Counted from the stretch's first letter, positions 9,208-18,375 are shown. The stretch: DNA of 64,000 nucleotides from Kribbella solani (GCF_014205295.1 NZ_JACHNF010000001.1:7254001-7318000); one strand, 5' to 3'. Numbers and translations: made by a program. The notes: generated by a model not told the origin, from the sequence alone.

Positions 9208-9876
9208 ATGATTCGCCGACACCCGCTGGCCGAGCAGGCCGCTGAGGAGTTGCTGCGCCGGATCGGCAGCGGTGAATGGGCAGTCGGCGCGAAGCTGCCT
9301 GGCGAGACCACGCTGGCTGCACAGCTGGGCGTCGGCCGGTCGACGATCCGGGAGGCGGTGCGTGAGCTCGCCGGTCGCCGGGTGCTGGAGAGCCGGCAGG
9401 GCGCCGGGGTGTTCGTGCTCGCGCTCGAGGCCGCTGAGGACTGGGACAAGGTGCTCCGCAAGGCGGACATCACCGACGTACTCGAGGGCCGGCTGGCGAT
9501 CGAGACCGAAGGCGCCCGGCTGGCCGCGTCCCGGCGGACTCCGGACGACCTGAAGAACTTCCGCTACACGCTCTCCGACCGGCGGAGGGCCGCGGTGAGT
9601 GCACCGGACGACTGGTACATCGAGGCTGACCTGGCGTTCCATCGTGCGATCGTGACGGCCGCGCACAACGCGGTACTCACCGAGTTGTTCGACACCTTCG
9701 TTCCGCGGATCCGGCGGGCGATGGTCGACATGCTGAAGATGGACGACGAGCACCGGCACCGCAACGACCAGGCGGCACACGCGGCGATCGCCGAGGCGAT
9801 CCGGGTGAAGGACGCCGACCTGGCCGCATCCCTCTCCCGCCAGCACCTCAGCGCCGTCCGCAACTCCATCACCTAG
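9208..9876 (+). CDS. GntR/FadR-family transcription regulator
   Basis: 222 residues. The N-terminal winged helix is clear ([63 protein letters not shown], residues 7-70), followed by an all-helical FCD ligand domain. FCD metal ligands appear as D..FHRAIV (Asp/His near 150) and the late His in [11 protein letters not shown]. FadR-type proteins bind organic acids or acyl-CoA. It is divergent from leuL/leuA; the 61-base intergenic region holds TTGTC AGC TTGTC (9171-9183 region, minus strand), a possible operator. Leucine-pathway control is only suggested by position. Confidence 0.85.
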   Translation: MIRRHPLAEQAAEELLRRIGSGEWAVGAKLPGETTLAAQLGVGRSTIREAVRELAGRRVLESRQGAGVFVLALEAAEDWDKVLRKADITDVLEGRLAIETEGARLAASRRTPDDLKNFRYTLSDRRRAAVSAPDDWYIEADLAFHRAIVTAAHNAVLTELFDTFVPRIRRAMVDMLKMDDEHRHRNDQAAHAAIAEAIRVKDADLAASLSRQHLSAVRNSIT

Positions 9877-9966
9877 CGCAACTGCGCCGACCCGCCGCCA
9901 TCGCCTAGCCGCAGCGATCGGTTCGCCGCGGCGATCGCTGGTCGCCGTCGGCGCGATGTGTTGTGG

Positions 9967-10437
9967 TTAGTTGCGGTGTTGGGCGAGTACTGAGCGGAGC
10001 CAGGGTGTCAGTGCGTCCAGGTCGTCGACGTTGTCCGGGGTGATCGTCAACGGCCGCGTACGCCGGTCCGTCGGCTGCACGCGGACGCTTCGTGCCAACG
10101 GAAGCCCGACCGGCGCATCGATCCGGCTGATCGCGCTCCAGGGGAGCGTGCGCCCGCGGGTGATGCCGGACTCGTCCACCGTGAGCACCGGACGGTTCGT
10201 GATCAGCTGCCAGACAGCGTGCCCGGTGCCGTACATGAACGCGGCCAGTGCGGTCAGCCGCAGGACGCCGAGTGTTCCGGAGATGTCGTTGTTCTGCAGG
10301 TGCTGGAGGTTCGTCAGCGCGGACACCACTGTCAGCAAGCCGAAGCCGACCAGGCGGGCGTACACCCGTACGCGGCGAGGTGGAAAGACCACGCTGCCTT
10401 CTGACTCGAGCTCGGCCGCCCATGCGTCTGCCGACAT
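9967..10437 (-). CDS. Small membrane protein with PH-like domain (paralogue)
   Basis: 156 residues: two hydrophobic spans (about 28-44 and 58-76), then WQLITNRPVLTVDESGITRGRTLPWSAISRID and a C-terminal helix DLDALTPWLRSVLAQHRN. It is clearly related to the protein at 5916-6416 and the remnant beside it. It follows pfkB with a single base between stop and start (TGACATG), so it is the third gene of the glpX-pfkB operon. Function unknown; the operon position suggests coexpression with sugar-phosphate metabolism but no mechanism. Confidence 0.65.
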   Translation of the reverse strand: MSADAWAAELESEGSVVFPPRRVRVYARLVGFGLLTVVSALTNLQHLQNNDISGTLGVLRLTALAAFMYGTGHAVWQLITNRPVLTVDESGITRGRTLPWSAISRIDAPVGLPLARSVRVQPTDRRTRPLTITPDNVDDLDALTPWLRSVLAQHRN

Positions 10438-10438
10438 G

Positions 10439-11380
10439 TCAGGCGCCCCACCTGTCTGTGTGGTCGGCCACAGTGGGCGGATCGGCGCCGTGCCGGGTGC
10501 AGGTGATCGCAGCGGCTTTCACCGCGTAGTCGACCACGTCGTGCAGGTCTTCGGCTCCCAGACCGGCCAGGCGCTTCTCACCGAGCAGACCGCGTGCGTT
10601 GAGGCCGGCGATCAGTGCAGACATGAACGAGTCACCTGCGCCCACTGTGTCGACCACATCGATCGCCGGCGCCGGTACGTCGACCTGTATGTCCCGGCTG
10701 ACTCCAAGAGCGCCGCCGCTGCCGCGGGTGATCACCACGCACTGCGTACGCTCCGCAGTGAGTAGCTCCTGCGCTATGGCTTCGGGCGTCTGCCCCGGGC
10801 GCAGGAACTCACAGTCCTCGTCACTCAGCTTGACCAGGTCGCTCAGCGCCGCCAGCTCCCGTACGGCAGACCAGGTCGACACCGGGTCCGGTGTGATGCT
10901 GGGACGCGCGTTCGGGTCAAGAGTGACTGTCACTGGCTGGTCGATGAGTGACTTCAGGAAGTCGTGGATGGCTGCCGCACCAGGCTCGAGCACGGTCGCG
11001 ATCGAGCCGGTGTGTACCGCTGGGCACCCGCGTGACAGTGAGAGCGTCGGCGGCTCCCAGGAGATGTCGAACTGGTACGTCGCGACGCCCGCCGCGTCCA
11101 GCGTCGCCGTCGCGGTGCTGGTCCGGAACTTGGCGTCAACCGAGCCAGGAGCAAGCTGCACCCCGTTACCGAACAGGTGCGCGCCAAGTTGATCCCCGTA
11201 CGCGTCGGTGCCGAACCGGGTCACCAACTCGGTAGGAACCCCCAGTCGAGCCAACCCCACCGCGACATTCGCCGGAGACCCACCCGGAGTCGCCTGCACC
11301 TTCCCGTTCCGGCCGCTCTTGGCTACAGCTCCAACGATGTCAACCAGAGCTTCCCCAACTACTAGAACAGGGGCGCTCAT
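10439..11380 (-). CDS. PfkB-family sugar kinase (fructokinase-like)
   Basis: 313 residues from ATG 11380, which overlaps the glpX stop (ATGA). PfkB signatures: N-terminal [11 protein letters not shown], the [15 protein letters not shown] motif near residues 30-45, and the C-terminal catalytic [16 protein letters not shown] (anion hole and base Asp). The glycine-rich GGSPANVA form and the lack of a uridine/adenosine motif favour fructokinase or a related hexose kinase. Cotranscription with glpX (fructose-1,6-bisphosphatase II) supports a role in fructose metabolism. The frame is open far upstream into glpX, but only the ATG at 11380 gives the family N-terminus. Confidence 0.88.
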   Translation of the reverse strand: MSAPVLVVGEALVDIVGAVAKSGRNGKVQATPGGSPANVAVGLARLGVPTELVTRFGTDAYGDQLGAHLFGNGVQLAPGSVDAKFRTSTATATLDAAGVATYQFDISWEPPTLSLSRGCPAVHTGSIATVLEPGAAAIHDFLKSLIDQPVTVTLDPNARPSITPDPVSTWSAVRELAALSDLVKLSDEDCEFLRPGQTPEAIAQELLTAERTQCVVITRGSGGALGVSRDIQVDVPAPAIDVVDTVGAGDSFMSALIAGLNARGLLGEKRLAGLGAEDLHDVVDYAVKAAAITCTRHGADPPTVADHTDRWGA

Positions 11381-12408
11381 CTGGCGTGCTCGAAGTCGAT
11401 GGTGGAGTAGGCGCGGAGTTTGGCCAGCTGGTGGACGCTTTCGATGGTACGGATGGTGCCGCTGCGGGAGCGCATCACCAGGGAGTGCGTACGGGCGGTG
11501 GAGCGGCCGTAACGCACGCCGCGGAGGAGCTCGCCGTCGGTGATACCGGTGGCCACGAAGAAGCAGTCGTCGCCGCTGACCAGGTCGTCGGTGTCCAGTA
11601 CCCGGTCCAGGTCGTGGCCGGCGTCCAGTGCCTTCTGCCGTTCGGCGTCGTCGCGCGGCCACAGCTTGCCCTGGATCTTGCCGCCCAGGCACTTCATCGC
11701 GCAGGCGGCGATGATGCCCTCCGGCGTACCACCGATGCCGAGCAGCATGTCCAGACCGGTGTCCGGACGGGCCGCCTCCACCGCGCCGGCCACGTCACCG
11801 TCGGAGATGAACTTGATCCGCGCGCCGGTGGCCCGGATCTGCGTCGCGAGCTCCTCGTGCCGGGGCCGGTCGAGCAGCACCACCGTGACATCGTCGACCG
11901 ACGAACCCTTCGCCTTCGCGACCCGGCGGATGTTCTCGGCGACCGGCAGCCGGATGTCGACCACCTCGGCCGCTTCCGGCCCGACCACGAGTTTCTCCAT
12001 GTAGAACACCGCGGACGGGTCGTACATCGAGTTCCGCGCCGACACCGCCATCACCGCGATGCCGTTGTTCATCCCCTTCGCGACGAGCGTCGTACCGTCC
12101 ACCGGGTCGACCGCGACGTCGCACGCCGGGCCCTCGCCGGAGCCGACCTGCTCGCCGTTGTAGAGCATCGGGGCGTTGTCCTTCTCGCCCTCGCCGATCA
12201 CCACGACGCCGTCCATGCCGACGGTGCCGATCAGCGTACGCATCGCGTTCACCGCCGCGCCGTCGGCGCCGTACTTGTCACCACGGCCGACCCAGCGCCC
12301 GGCCGCCATCGCGGCGGCCTCGGTGACCCGCACCAGTTCGAGCGCGAGGTTCCGGTCAGGCGCGTGCGCCTCGACCTCCAGATGGGCAGGTGGCGTGGTC
12401 GGGTCCAT
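11377..12408 (-). CDS. glpX: Fructose-1,6-bisphosphatase, class II
   Basis: Gluconeogenic hydrolysis of fructose-1,6-bisphosphate. 343 residues from ATG 12408 ([14 protein letters not shown]...; a GTG two codons earlier is possible). Li-sensitive phosphatase motifs: VVIGEGEKD (70-77) and AVDPVDGTT (100-107) supply metal ligands, with [14 protein letters not shown] and GIGGTPEGI downstream. In actinobacteria glpX is commonly next to a DUF4245 gene and a fumarase, as here (DUF4245 divergent at 12478, fumarases at 1-5 kb). It overlaps pfkB by four bases. Confidence 0.95.
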   Translation of the reverse strand: MDPTTPPAHLEVEAHAPDRNLALELVRVTEAAAMAAGRWVGRGDKYGADGAAVNAMRTLIGTVGMDGVVVIGEGEKDNAPMLYNGEQVGSGEGPACDVAVDPVDGTTLVAKGMNNGIAVMAVSARNSMYDPSAVFYMEKLVVGPEAAEVVDIRLPVAENIRRVAKAKGSSVDDVTVVLLDRPRHEELATQIRATGARIKFISDGDVAGAVEAARPDTGLDMLLGIGGTPEGIIAACAMKCLGGKIQGKLWPRDDAERQKALDAGHDLDRVLDTDDLVSGDDCFFVATGITDGELLRGVRYGRSTARTHSLVMRSRSGTIRTIESVHQLAKLRAYSTIDFEHAR

Positions 12409-12477
12409 GTCCACGGATCGTAGCCAACGCCTCCGGCCGGTGTTCCGGCGGATTGGGCGGCACGAGACACTGTCGGT

Positions 12478-13116
12478 ATGAGTTCCACAGGCCAGGGTGC
12501 TTCCGATCAGGGTGCCGCCGACGACACCGCGGCCGACACCGCCGCGCGCGAACGCGCGCAGGTGCTGGCGGAGCGGAACGAGTACCGCCAGGCGTACCGG
12601 CGGGACAAGGCGAAGTCGCAGACGGTCGGAAACATGGTGTTCGCGCTGGCGATCTGCCTGGCGGTGGTCGCGTTCCTGGTCCTGGTCACCTGGCGGCCGC
12701 ACAAGGAGGAAGTCAAGGCGATCGAGTACACCGCGCAGCTCGAGGACGCGAAGAAGGTCGCCGCCTGGGTCCGCGGGCCGGAGCCGATGCCGTCCGGCTG
12801 GAGTGCGACCAGCGTCGAGTTCCGTACGCCGCAGCAGGAGCCGATCACCTGGCACCTCGGCGTGGTGACGGCGGCCCGCAAGTACGTCGGTCTGGAGCAG
12901 TCGAACGTCACCACCGGCAAGTTCCTCGGCGACAAACTCGGCCGCACGTCCGACGACGGCACCGCCGCGGTGAACGGCGTCACCTGGCAACGCAAGATCC
13001 TGCTGGACCGAAAAGGCGAAACCGCCCTGGTCCTGGTCGGCGCCGGCACCACCACCATAGTCACCGGCAACGCCGGCTACCCAGACCTGGAAGCCTTCGC
13101 CTCAGTCCTCCACTGA
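12478..13116 (+). CDS. DUF4245 membrane-anchored protein
   Basis: 212 residues. A charged N-terminal segment with coiled-coil-like Arg/Glu/Gln ([23 protein letters not shown]) leads to one membrane span (about residues 57-76, [21 protein letters not shown]) and an extracytoplasmic domain ending in [12 protein letters not shown]. The span and the W....[11 protein letters not shown]...W.LG......Y.GLEQS pattern fit DUF4245, a family found beside glpX in many actinobacteria. Function unknown. Divergent from glpX with a 69-base intergenic region. Confidence 0.85.
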   Translation: MSSTGQGASDQGAADDTAADTAARERAQVLAERNEYRQAYRRDKAKSQTVGNMVFALAICLAVVAFLVLVTWRPHKEEVKAIEYTAQLEDAKKVAAWVRGPEPMPSGWSATSVEFRTPQQEPITWHLGVVTAARKYVGLEQSNVTTGKFLGDKLGRTSDDGTAAVNGVTWQRKILLDRKGETALVLVGAGTTTIVTGNAGYPDLEAFASVLH

Positions 13117-13230
13117 CCACCCCCGCTACCCCCCGCGCCGCGCTGTCGTCCGGATGCGGTGACTGGCCGAACTCTGCACCTGAACGGGCAAGGCTCGCCG
13201 TGCGTGGGGTGAACGGTTTTCGGACGGGCG

Positions 13231-13260
13231 TTGACAGCGGGGTTGGGCGGGCGGTTGTAT
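13231..13260 (+). promoter_or_regulatory. Putative promoter of the MobA-like gene
   Basis: TTGACA (13231-13236) and TTGTAT (13255-13260) are 18 bases apart, close to the sigma-70 consensus. The start of the MobA-like gene is 84 bases downstream, so the transcript would have a leader of about 75 bases. The remainder of the 227-base gap (13117-13343) contains no other gene I can support. Confidence 0.5.
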
Positions 13261-13343
13261 CGAGGATCGGCTCGTGCACGCTCGGGGATTAGCGAGAGGG
13301 CCTTTGATGGCTGCGCCTGCCAGGCTGGGGAGTTGACCCGCCG

Positions 13344-14003
13344 ATGTTCGTCACGGGGTTGCTGCTGGGCGCGGGAAGCTCGCCGCATTTGGGTACGCCG
13401 TGGCAGTTGCTGGCCTATCGAGGCGACACGTTGCTCGGCTGCACGGTGCAAGCCGCGCGCGAATGCGGTTTCGACCAGCTGATCGTGACGCTCGGAAGCG
13501 CATCGGGCCAGGTACGCGACCGGGTCGACCTCGGCGGCGTACGGGTTGTCGACTCACCGCACTTCGACACCGGCAGCGCATCGATCGTCCCGGCGCTGGA
13601 CGCGGTCGACCGGCGGGCGGACGGCATCGTCGTACTGCTCGGTGACCAGCCCGGAGTCACTTCCGCGACCGTGTGGTCACTGGTCGCCGAGGCCGCGACC
13701 CCGATCGGTGTCTGCCGGTACGGCGATGGTGAGAGTCAACCATGCTGGTTCGGCCGCGAACTGTTCGGTGAGCTGCGTGGCCTGCGTGCCGACGCCGAGC
13801 TGTGGAACCTGGTCGGCAGCGGCGTGCATCCGGTCACCAGAGTCGATGCTATCGGCAACATTCCGCCGCGGATCAGCACCTGGGCGACGTACGAACGAGT
13901 CATTTCCGGCGCACCCGGGCCGGCGGTCGAACCGCCGCCCGGCACACATTCGAGCGCGCTGCCCACCAACCCCCACCGCCGGCGGCGCCGCACCAGCACC
14001 TGA
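13344..14003 (+). CDS. MobA/MocA-like nucleotidyltransferase family protein
   Basis: 219 residues. The fold of molybdenum-cofactor nucleotidyltransferases is visible: LLLGAGSSPHLGTPWQLLAYRGDTLLGCTVQAA (residues 6-38), VVLLGDQPGV (Asp near 98), and the C-terminal NIPPRISTWATYE typical of MocA-like proteins. The usual Arg and Lys of the G.G.S.RMG.PK(Q)LL loop are replaced (SPHLGTPWQLL), so nucleotide handling may be altered or lost. It stands alone, without other Mo-cofactor genes. The last 40 residues are Pro/Arg-rich and probably disordered. Confidence 0.7.
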   Translation: MFVTGLLLGAGSSPHLGTPWQLLAYRGDTLLGCTVQAARECGFDQLIVTLGSASGQVRDRVDLGGVRVVDSPHFDTGSASIVPALDAVDRRADGIVVLLGDQPGVTSATVWSLVAEAATPIGVCRYGDGESQPCWFGRELFGELRGLRADAELWNLVGSGVHPVTRVDAIGNIPPRISTWATYERVISGAPGPAVEPPPGTHSSALPTNPHRRRRRTST

Positions 14004-14043
14004 CCGACTGGGAGTGGATCAGGTCCTGGTGCGCATCGGGTGG

Positions 14044-14364
14044 TCAGTCGGCGCCGGCCAGGCGCAGGCCGACGACGCCGGTGACGATCAGGGCGATGCA
14101 GGCGATTCGGGCGGGTGTGATCGGTTCGTCGAACAGGATGATTCCGAGGGTGACGACGCCGACCGAACCGAGGCCGGTCCAGATCGCGTACGCGGTGCCG
14201 ACCGGGAGGCGGTCGAGGGTCCTGGCCAGCAGGGCGACCGAGATCACGCCGAACACCAGCACCCCGAGCGTCGGCCAGAGCTTGCTGAAGCCCTCGCTCG
14301 GTTTCAGGCTGAGTGCGAACGCGATCTCGAACGCCGCCGCGACCAGCAAGATGAGCCAGGCCAT
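14044..14364 (-). CDS. Small multidrug resistance (SMR) family exporter
   Basis: 106 residues, four membrane spans, with the essential membrane-embedded Glu13 (MAWLILLVAAAFE) and the family pattern RTLDRLPVGTAYAIWTGLGSVGVV. SMR proteins work as dual-topology dimers exchanging protons for cations; the GTAYAIWTG...GIILF motif is common to SugE/Gdx guanidinium exporters and EmrE-like pumps, and the sequence does not decide between them. Start overlaps the flavodoxin gene stop by one base (TGATG). Confidence 0.9.
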   Translation of the reverse strand: MAWLILLVAAAFEIAFALSLKPSEGFSKLWPTLGVLVFGVISVALLARTLDRLPVGTAYAIWTGLGSVGVVTLGIILFDEPITPARIACIALIVTGVVGLRLAGAD

Positions 14365-14963
14365 CAGGCTGCCTGTACTCCGCGCAGGTGCCGGTGGGTG
14401 ATCGTCGCGACGCGAGCACCGAGCGCTGCCGCGGTGCGCAGGTCGGTGGCCGGCGGCGCCTTCTCCGCGGACAGGTCGCCGTCGGATTGCGCCATCGCGC
14501 CGAGCCAGCTGCCGAGCCGGTTCAGGTCCTCGATGCTCGCGGTGCTCTCTGCCCAGCCCGGGTAGATGTCCAGGCCGACCCAGATCATCCCGTGCTGCGC
14601 GGCGAAGACGGCCAGGTCGACCAGGCTGTTCAGCTTGTCGCCGTTGATCGCCTTCGAGTTGGTGAACCCGGCCGCGATCTTGTCCCGCCAGCCGAGGTCG
14701 CCGGCCCAGATCTTGACGCTTTCCTCGGCGAACTTCTTGAACACCCAGCTCGGGCTGCCCATGTATGTCGGGGTGCCGAAGATGATCGCGTCCGCCGCGT
14801 TCAGCCGGGCCCAGACATCGTCGGTCAGCTCGTCCAGCGGGACCAGGTCGGTGCTGGTGCCGGGCACCGACGCGGCGCCGGTGGCGACGGCCTCGGCCTG
14901 CCGCGCGGTGTGCCCGAACCCGGAGTGGTACGCGATCGCCACACGGGCGGGGGTGGTGGTCAT
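14364..14963 (-). CDS. Flavodoxin/WrbA-like NAD(P)H-dependent reductase
   Basis: 199 residues. Flavodoxin-like FMN site: IAYHSGFGHTARQAEAVATG (residues 9-28) for phosphate binding, and DAIIFGTPTYMGSPSWVFKKF (about 59-79) for the isoalloxazine ring, as in WrbA/NQO-type flavodoxins. Likely a two-electron quinone or small electrophile reductase in the cytosol. First gene of a two-gene operon with the SMR exporter, divergent from a TetR gene with two palindromes between them, so the pair probably forms a TetR-controlled detoxification unit. Confidence 0.85.
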   Translation of the reverse strand: MTTTPARVAIAYHSGFGHTARQAEAVATGAASVPGTSTDLVPLDELTDDVWARLNAADAIIFGTPTYMGSPSWVFKKFAEESVKIWAGDLGWRDKIAAGFTNSKAINGDKLNSLVDLAVFAAQHGMIWVGLDIYPGWAESTASIEDLNRLGSWLGAMAQSDGDLSAEKAPPATDLRTAAALGARVATITHRHLRGVQAA

Positions 14964-14987
14964 GGCTGCTTCCTCCTGAGGCTTTAG

Positions 14988-15033
14988 CGGACTACAGTCC
15001 GTCTTATGGAAGACAGTACCGGACCGCAGTCCG
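14988..15033. promoter_or_regulatory. Paired TetR-type operators
   Basis: Two 14-bp palindromes: CGGACTACAGTCCG (14988-15001, perfect 6-bp arms) and CGGACCGCAGTCCG (15020-15033, one arm mismatch). Their centres are 32 bp apart, three helical turns. They lie between the flavodoxin operon and the TetR gene. The first lies directly upstream of ATG 15006 and the second would fall inside the TetR coding region if that ATG were used. Confidence 0.7.
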
Positions 15034-15632
15034 TTTCACAACGAGGTTTGCCGGTGGTGGGTGAACCACGCCCGGAGCGCGCGGATGCGCGGCGGAACCG
15101 GCTCCGGGTTCTGGAGGCGGCCGACCGGTTGTTCACCGAGCACGGCGTGAAGAACGTGTCGCTCGACGCGATCGCCGCCGAGGCCGGGGTGGGGAAGGGG
15201 ACCGTGTTCCGGCGGTTCGGGGACCGGGCCGGGCTGGCGGTCGCGCTACTGGACGAGCGTGAGCAGGAGCTGCAGGCGAAGATGCTCAACGGGCCGCCGC
15301 CGCTGGGGCCTGGCGCGCCGCCGGTGCTTCGGGTCGAGGCGTTTCTGGAGGCGTACCTGGAGCTGCTTGATCGGCATGTCGAGCTGTTCATGGACAGCGA
15401 GAACGCGTCGGACGGGGCGCGGTACCGGATCGGGTCGTACCACCTTTGGCACCGGCATCTGGCCCATTTGATCGAGGCGGCCCGGTCGGGGCTGGACGCC
15501 GACTACACGGCACATGTCCTGCTGGCGCCGCTCGCGGCGGATCTGCACAACGCGTTGCGGGGCCAGGGGTTCGACCTTGAGCGGCTCAAGGCTGGGCTCA
15601 CCGCAGTAGCCAAAGCCCTGCTGCCGACCTGA
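15006..15632 (+). CDS. TetR-family repressor of the flavodoxin/SMR operon
   Basis: Up to 208 residues. The HTH is clear: RNRLRVLEAADRLFTEHGVKNVSLDAIAAEAGVGKGTVFRRFGDR (about residues 31-75), followed by a helical ligand/dimer domain. ATG 15006 has no Shine-Dalgarno sequence and would be leaderless; GTG 15054 (VVGEPRPER) has GAGG 7 bases upstream and would leave both operators outside the gene, so it is an equally good or better start. Divergent from the reductase/exporter operon, suggesting repression of that operon and itself. Confidence 0.85.
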   Translation: MEDSTGPQSVSQRGLPVVGEPRPERADARRNRLRVLEAADRLFTEHGVKNVSLDAIAAEAGVGKGTVFRRFGDRAGLAVALLDEREQELQAKMLNGPPPLGPGAPPVLRVEAFLEAYLELLDRHVELFMDSENASDGARYRIGSYHLWHRHLAHLIEAARSGLDADYTAHVLLAPLAADLHNALRGQGFDLERLKAGLTAVAKALLPT

Positions 15633-15703
15633 CCGCCGCCCCGGTCCAGCCGGTTACCCGCCGGTGGTTGGTGCTGGGGGCGGTTGTGCCCGGGGGACTT
15701 GGT

Positions 15704-15919
15704 TTAGTTGGGTTTTTGTTCGTGGGTGGCTTGGGCCTTGGTCAGGCGTTCGCGGGCGCCGTCCAGCCAGTGTTGGCAGGTGGTGGCGAGTTCCTCGCCG
15801 CGCTCCCACAGGGCCAGGGACTCCTCCAGAGTGGTGCCGCCGGCCTCCAGTTTGCGGACGACCTCGATCAGCTCCTCGCGGGCCTGCTCGTAGGATATTT
15901 CCGGTCGGTCGCCGCTCAC
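15704..15919 (-). CDS. xseB: Exodeoxyribonuclease VII small subunit
   Basis: 71 residues with the XseB pattern [37 protein letters not shown] (8-44), a helical hairpin that wraps the large subunit. Several XseB copies bind each XseA to form the single-strand-specific nuclease. Overlaps xseA by four bases (ATGA), giving coupled translation. Confidence 0.93.
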   Translation of the reverse strand: MSGDRPEISYEQAREELIEVVRKLEAGGTTLEESLALWERGEELATTCQHWLDGARERLTKAQATHEQKPN

Positions 15920-17136
15920 TTCGTCTCCTCGGACTTGACTTCCACCGCGAAGCGGCCGTCGGTGACCCGCGCTTGCAGCAGGTCCCCGGGCGCCACCTGC
16001 GCCATTTCCCGGACGGCGGTGCCGTCGGCCAGTTGCAGCACCGAGTATCCGCGCTCGAGCGTCGCCTTCGGTGACAAGGCCCGGACGCTCGCCAGCCGGT
16101 GCGTGATGTCGTCGCTGGCGCGGTCCAGCCGGTGCGTCAGGGTCCGGCGGTTTCGCTCGACCAGCGCCGTGATTTCGTCGCCGCGCCGCTGCAGGTCGGT
16201 CACCGGAGCTGCCAGCGCCGGCCGGCTGCGCACCGCCGCCAGCGCGTGCGTCTCCCGGTCCAGCCAGGAGGTGATTGCTCGCAAACCGCGCTCCCGCAGC
16301 AGGCGTACGCCGTCGAGCTCCTCGCGGACGTCCGGCACGATGCGTTTCGCCGCGTCGGTCGGCGTCGACGCGCGCAGGTCCGCGACCAGGTCGAGGAGTG
16401 GTGAGTCCGGCTCGTGGCCGATCGCGCTCACCACCGGCGTACCCGTCTTGGAAACCGCGCGGATCAGGCCCTCGTCGGAGAACGGCAGCAGGTCCTCCAG
16501 TGAGCCGCCGCCGCGGGCAATCACGATCACCTCGACGGCCTCGTCCGCGTCCAGTTTCCGCAGCGCGGTCATCACCTCACCGGCCGCGGACGGTCCCTGC
16601 ACCGACGCGTACTCGATCCGGAACGCCACCGCGGGCCAGCGGCGTTTCGCGTTCTCGAGTACGTCCCGCTCGGCGGCCGAGTCGCGTCCGCAGATCAGGC
16701 CGATCGTGTGCGGGAGAAAGGGCAGTTTCTGTTTCCGGTACGCGGCGAAGAGGCCCTCTGCCGCCAGCAACTGTTTGAGGCGCTCGATCCGCGCCAGCAG
16801 CTCGCCGATGCCGACGTGACGGATCTCGTTCACCGCGAGCGCGAGGGTGCCGCGGCGGGCGAAGAAGTTCGGCTTGGCGTTCACCACTACCCGCGAACCG
16901 TCCGTGACCGGCGGGTCGACCGCTTCGAACACCCGGCGATTGCAGGTGAACCGCAGCGAGATATCGGCGTCGGTGTCCCGGAGCGTACCGAAAACGGTGG
17001 TCGTCCCGCGCCCGATCGAGACGTCCGTCAGCTGCCCCTCGACCCACACTGCCCCGAGCTGATTGATCCAGCTCGCAATGCCGTTCGCAATCGTACGAAC
17101 GGCGGCGGGCGCATCCGGCGACGTCTCCAAAGCCAC
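15916..17136 (-). CDS. xseA: Exodeoxyribonuclease VII large subunit
   Basis: 406 residues. N-terminal OB-fold (about 20-110: [18 protein letters not shown]...) binds ssDNA; the catalytic region has [40 protein letters not shown] and [27 protein letters not shown]; then a long helical coiled-coil that recruits XseB and a short C-terminal cap ([12 protein letters not shown]). It degrades single-stranded DNA from both ends. First gene of the xseAB pair. Confidence 0.95.
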   Translation of the reverse strand: MALETSPDAPAAVRTIANGIASWINQLGAVWVEGQLTDVSIGRGTTTVFGTLRDTDADISLRFTCNRRVFEAVDPPVTDGSRVVVNAKPNFFARRGTLALAVNEIRHVGIGELLARIERLKQLLAAEGLFAAYRKQKLPFLPHTIGLICGRDSAAERDVLENAKRRWPAVAFRIEYASVQGPSAAGEVMTALRKLDADEAVEVIVIARGGGSLEDLLPFSDEGLIRAVSKTGTPVVSAIGHEPDSPLLDLVADLRASTPTDAAKRIVPDVREELDGVRLLRERGLRAITSWLDRETHALAAVRSRPALAAPVTDLQRRGDEITALVERNRRTLTHRLDRASDDITHRLASVRALSPKATLERGYSVLQLADGTAVREMAQVAPGDLLQARVTDGRFAVEVKSEETK

Positions 17137-17180
17137 CCCCAGACCCTACGACCCCGCACCGACAAACCGGGTCAGGCGCC

Positions 17181-17714
17181 TCAGGTGAACTCCCGGACAA
17201 CACGTTCGAGCACGCCGTCGGGGAGTACGCCGGGCAGGGTCAGCTGCTCCAGCATGTAGCCACCGACGGCGAGGTAGAGCAGCAGCGGATCGCCGGGCAG
17301 CCCGTGTTCGCGGTGCAGCCGCATGGTTTCGTCGAGGTTCTCGCGTACGCGCCGGGCGAGCGCCGCTTGCAACGCGGGGCGGCGGGTCGCTTCGAGGCGG
17401 AGCTCGAGCAGCGCGAGGTACCCGGACCGGTCGGCGCTGAGCCGGGCGCGCAGCAGGCCGAGGAGCGCGCCGAGGAACTCGGTCGACGGCGGCTGATCGA
17501 GATCGGCGCTGTCGGGGCCGAGCCGGTCGTGGACCCGCAGGCCTGCTTGCAGGAGCAGGTCGTCGCGGTTGGCGAAGTAGTTCGAGGCGGTGCCGTGCGG
17601 TACGCCGGCCGCGACGTCCACCGAGCGGAACGTGAGCCCGCGCGCGCCGTCGGCAGCGAGCACCTCGATCGCCGCGTCGACGAGCGCGGTCCGCCGTTCA
17701 GGGTTGGTACGCAT
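17181..17714 (-). CDS. TetR-family transcription regulator
   Basis: 177 residues from ATG 17714 (MRTNPERRTALVDAA...). HTH: ALVDAAIEVLAADGARGLTFRSVDVAAGVPHGTASNYFANRDDLL. C-terminal helical domain is the TetR_C type with ...LLARLSADRSGYLALLELRLEATRRP. Divergent from the RibD-like gene at 17782 with 67 bases between; that stretch has ACTACG repeated 14 bases apart (near 17737 and 17751), which could be its operator. Likely represses the RibD-like gene. Confidence 0.85.
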   Translation of the reverse strand: MRTNPERRTALVDAAIEVLAADGARGLTFRSVDVAAGVPHGTASNYFANRDDLLLQAGLRVHDRLGPDSADLDQPPSTEFLGALLGLLRARLSADRSGYLALLELRLEATRRPALQAALARRVRENLDETMRLHREHGLPGDPLLLYLAVGGYMLEQLTLPGVLPDGVLERVVREFT

Positions 17715-17781
17715 CAAACTCCTTGAGGATGAAACCACTACGTATAGAGTACTACGGACGAAGTGTTTACGAGAGGGAGAC

Positions 17782-18375
17782 ATGCGCGAACTGACCTACT
17801 TCATCGCCGCCAGCCTGGACGGGTACGTCGCCGCCGACGACGGCGGTGACCCGACCGACGTGAGCCCGGGCGGGTTCTTCCTGTCCCAGGGCGACCACTC
17901 CGTGCCGCTGATCGAGGCGTACCCGGAGACGCTGCCCGGGGCGGTGCGGCAGGCGCTCGGGCTGGACGCGGAGAACCGCGTCTTCGACACCGTGCTGATG
18001 GGGCGACGGACGTGGGAGCTCGGCGTCGAACTCGGCACCACCAACGCGTATCCGCGGTTGCGCAACCTGGTGTTCAGCCGAACGCTCGGCGCGAGCCCCG
18101 ACCCGACGGTCGAGCTCGTCGGCACCGACCCGGTGGAGCGCGTCCGCGAGCTCAAACGCGAACCAGGCCTGGGGATCTGGCTCTGCGGCGGCGGCGCGCT
18201 GGCCGAGTCCTTGTGGCCGGAGATCGACCGCCTGGTGATCAAGGTCAACCCGGTCGTGATCGGCGCCGGCGTCAAGCTCTTCGAATCTGAGCAGACCGAC
18301 GTCCGGACACTCGAACTCACCGACCACCAGATCTACGGCAGCGGCATCGCAGTCCTCACCTACCGCAAGCCGTGA
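17782..18375 (+). CDS. RibD C-terminal/dihydrofolate reductase-like protein
   Basis: 197 residues from ATG 17782 with GAGGGAGA upstream. Fold markers: MRELTYFIAASLDGYVA (residues 1-17), VLMGRRTWELG (about 71-81), and IWLCGGGALAESLWPEIDRLVIKVNPVVIGAGVKLFE. These define the RibD_C/DHFR-like reductases outside the riboflavin pathway, which use NADPH. Substrate unknown. The divergent TetR gene is the probable regulator. Confidence 0.85.
   Translation: MRELTYFIAASLDGYVAADDGGDPTDVSPGGFFLSQGDHSVPLIEAYPETLPGAVRQALGLDAENRVFDTVLMGRRTWELGVELGTTNAYPRLRNLVFSRTLGASPDPTVELVGTDPVERVRELKREPGLGIWLCGGGALAESLWPEIDRLVIKVNPVVIGAGVKLFESEQTDVRTLELTDHQIYGSGIAVLTYRKP

Noticed and set aside
7757-9211. Long open frame of 484 codons on the plus strand
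   Set aside because: Antisense to leuA and of biased His/Arg/Val-rich composition; leuA has clear catalytic motifs and a leader peptide on the other strand.
11381-11692. 104-codon N-terminal extension of the pfkB gene
   Set aside because: It would overlap most of the end of glpX and is Arg/His-rich; ATG 11380 gives the normal kinase N-terminus.
13307-13336. Nine-residue ORF MAAPARLGS with GAGAGGG upstream, before the MobA-like gene
   Set aside because: Could be a leader peptide but there is no amino-acid bias or hairpin logic like that of leuL.
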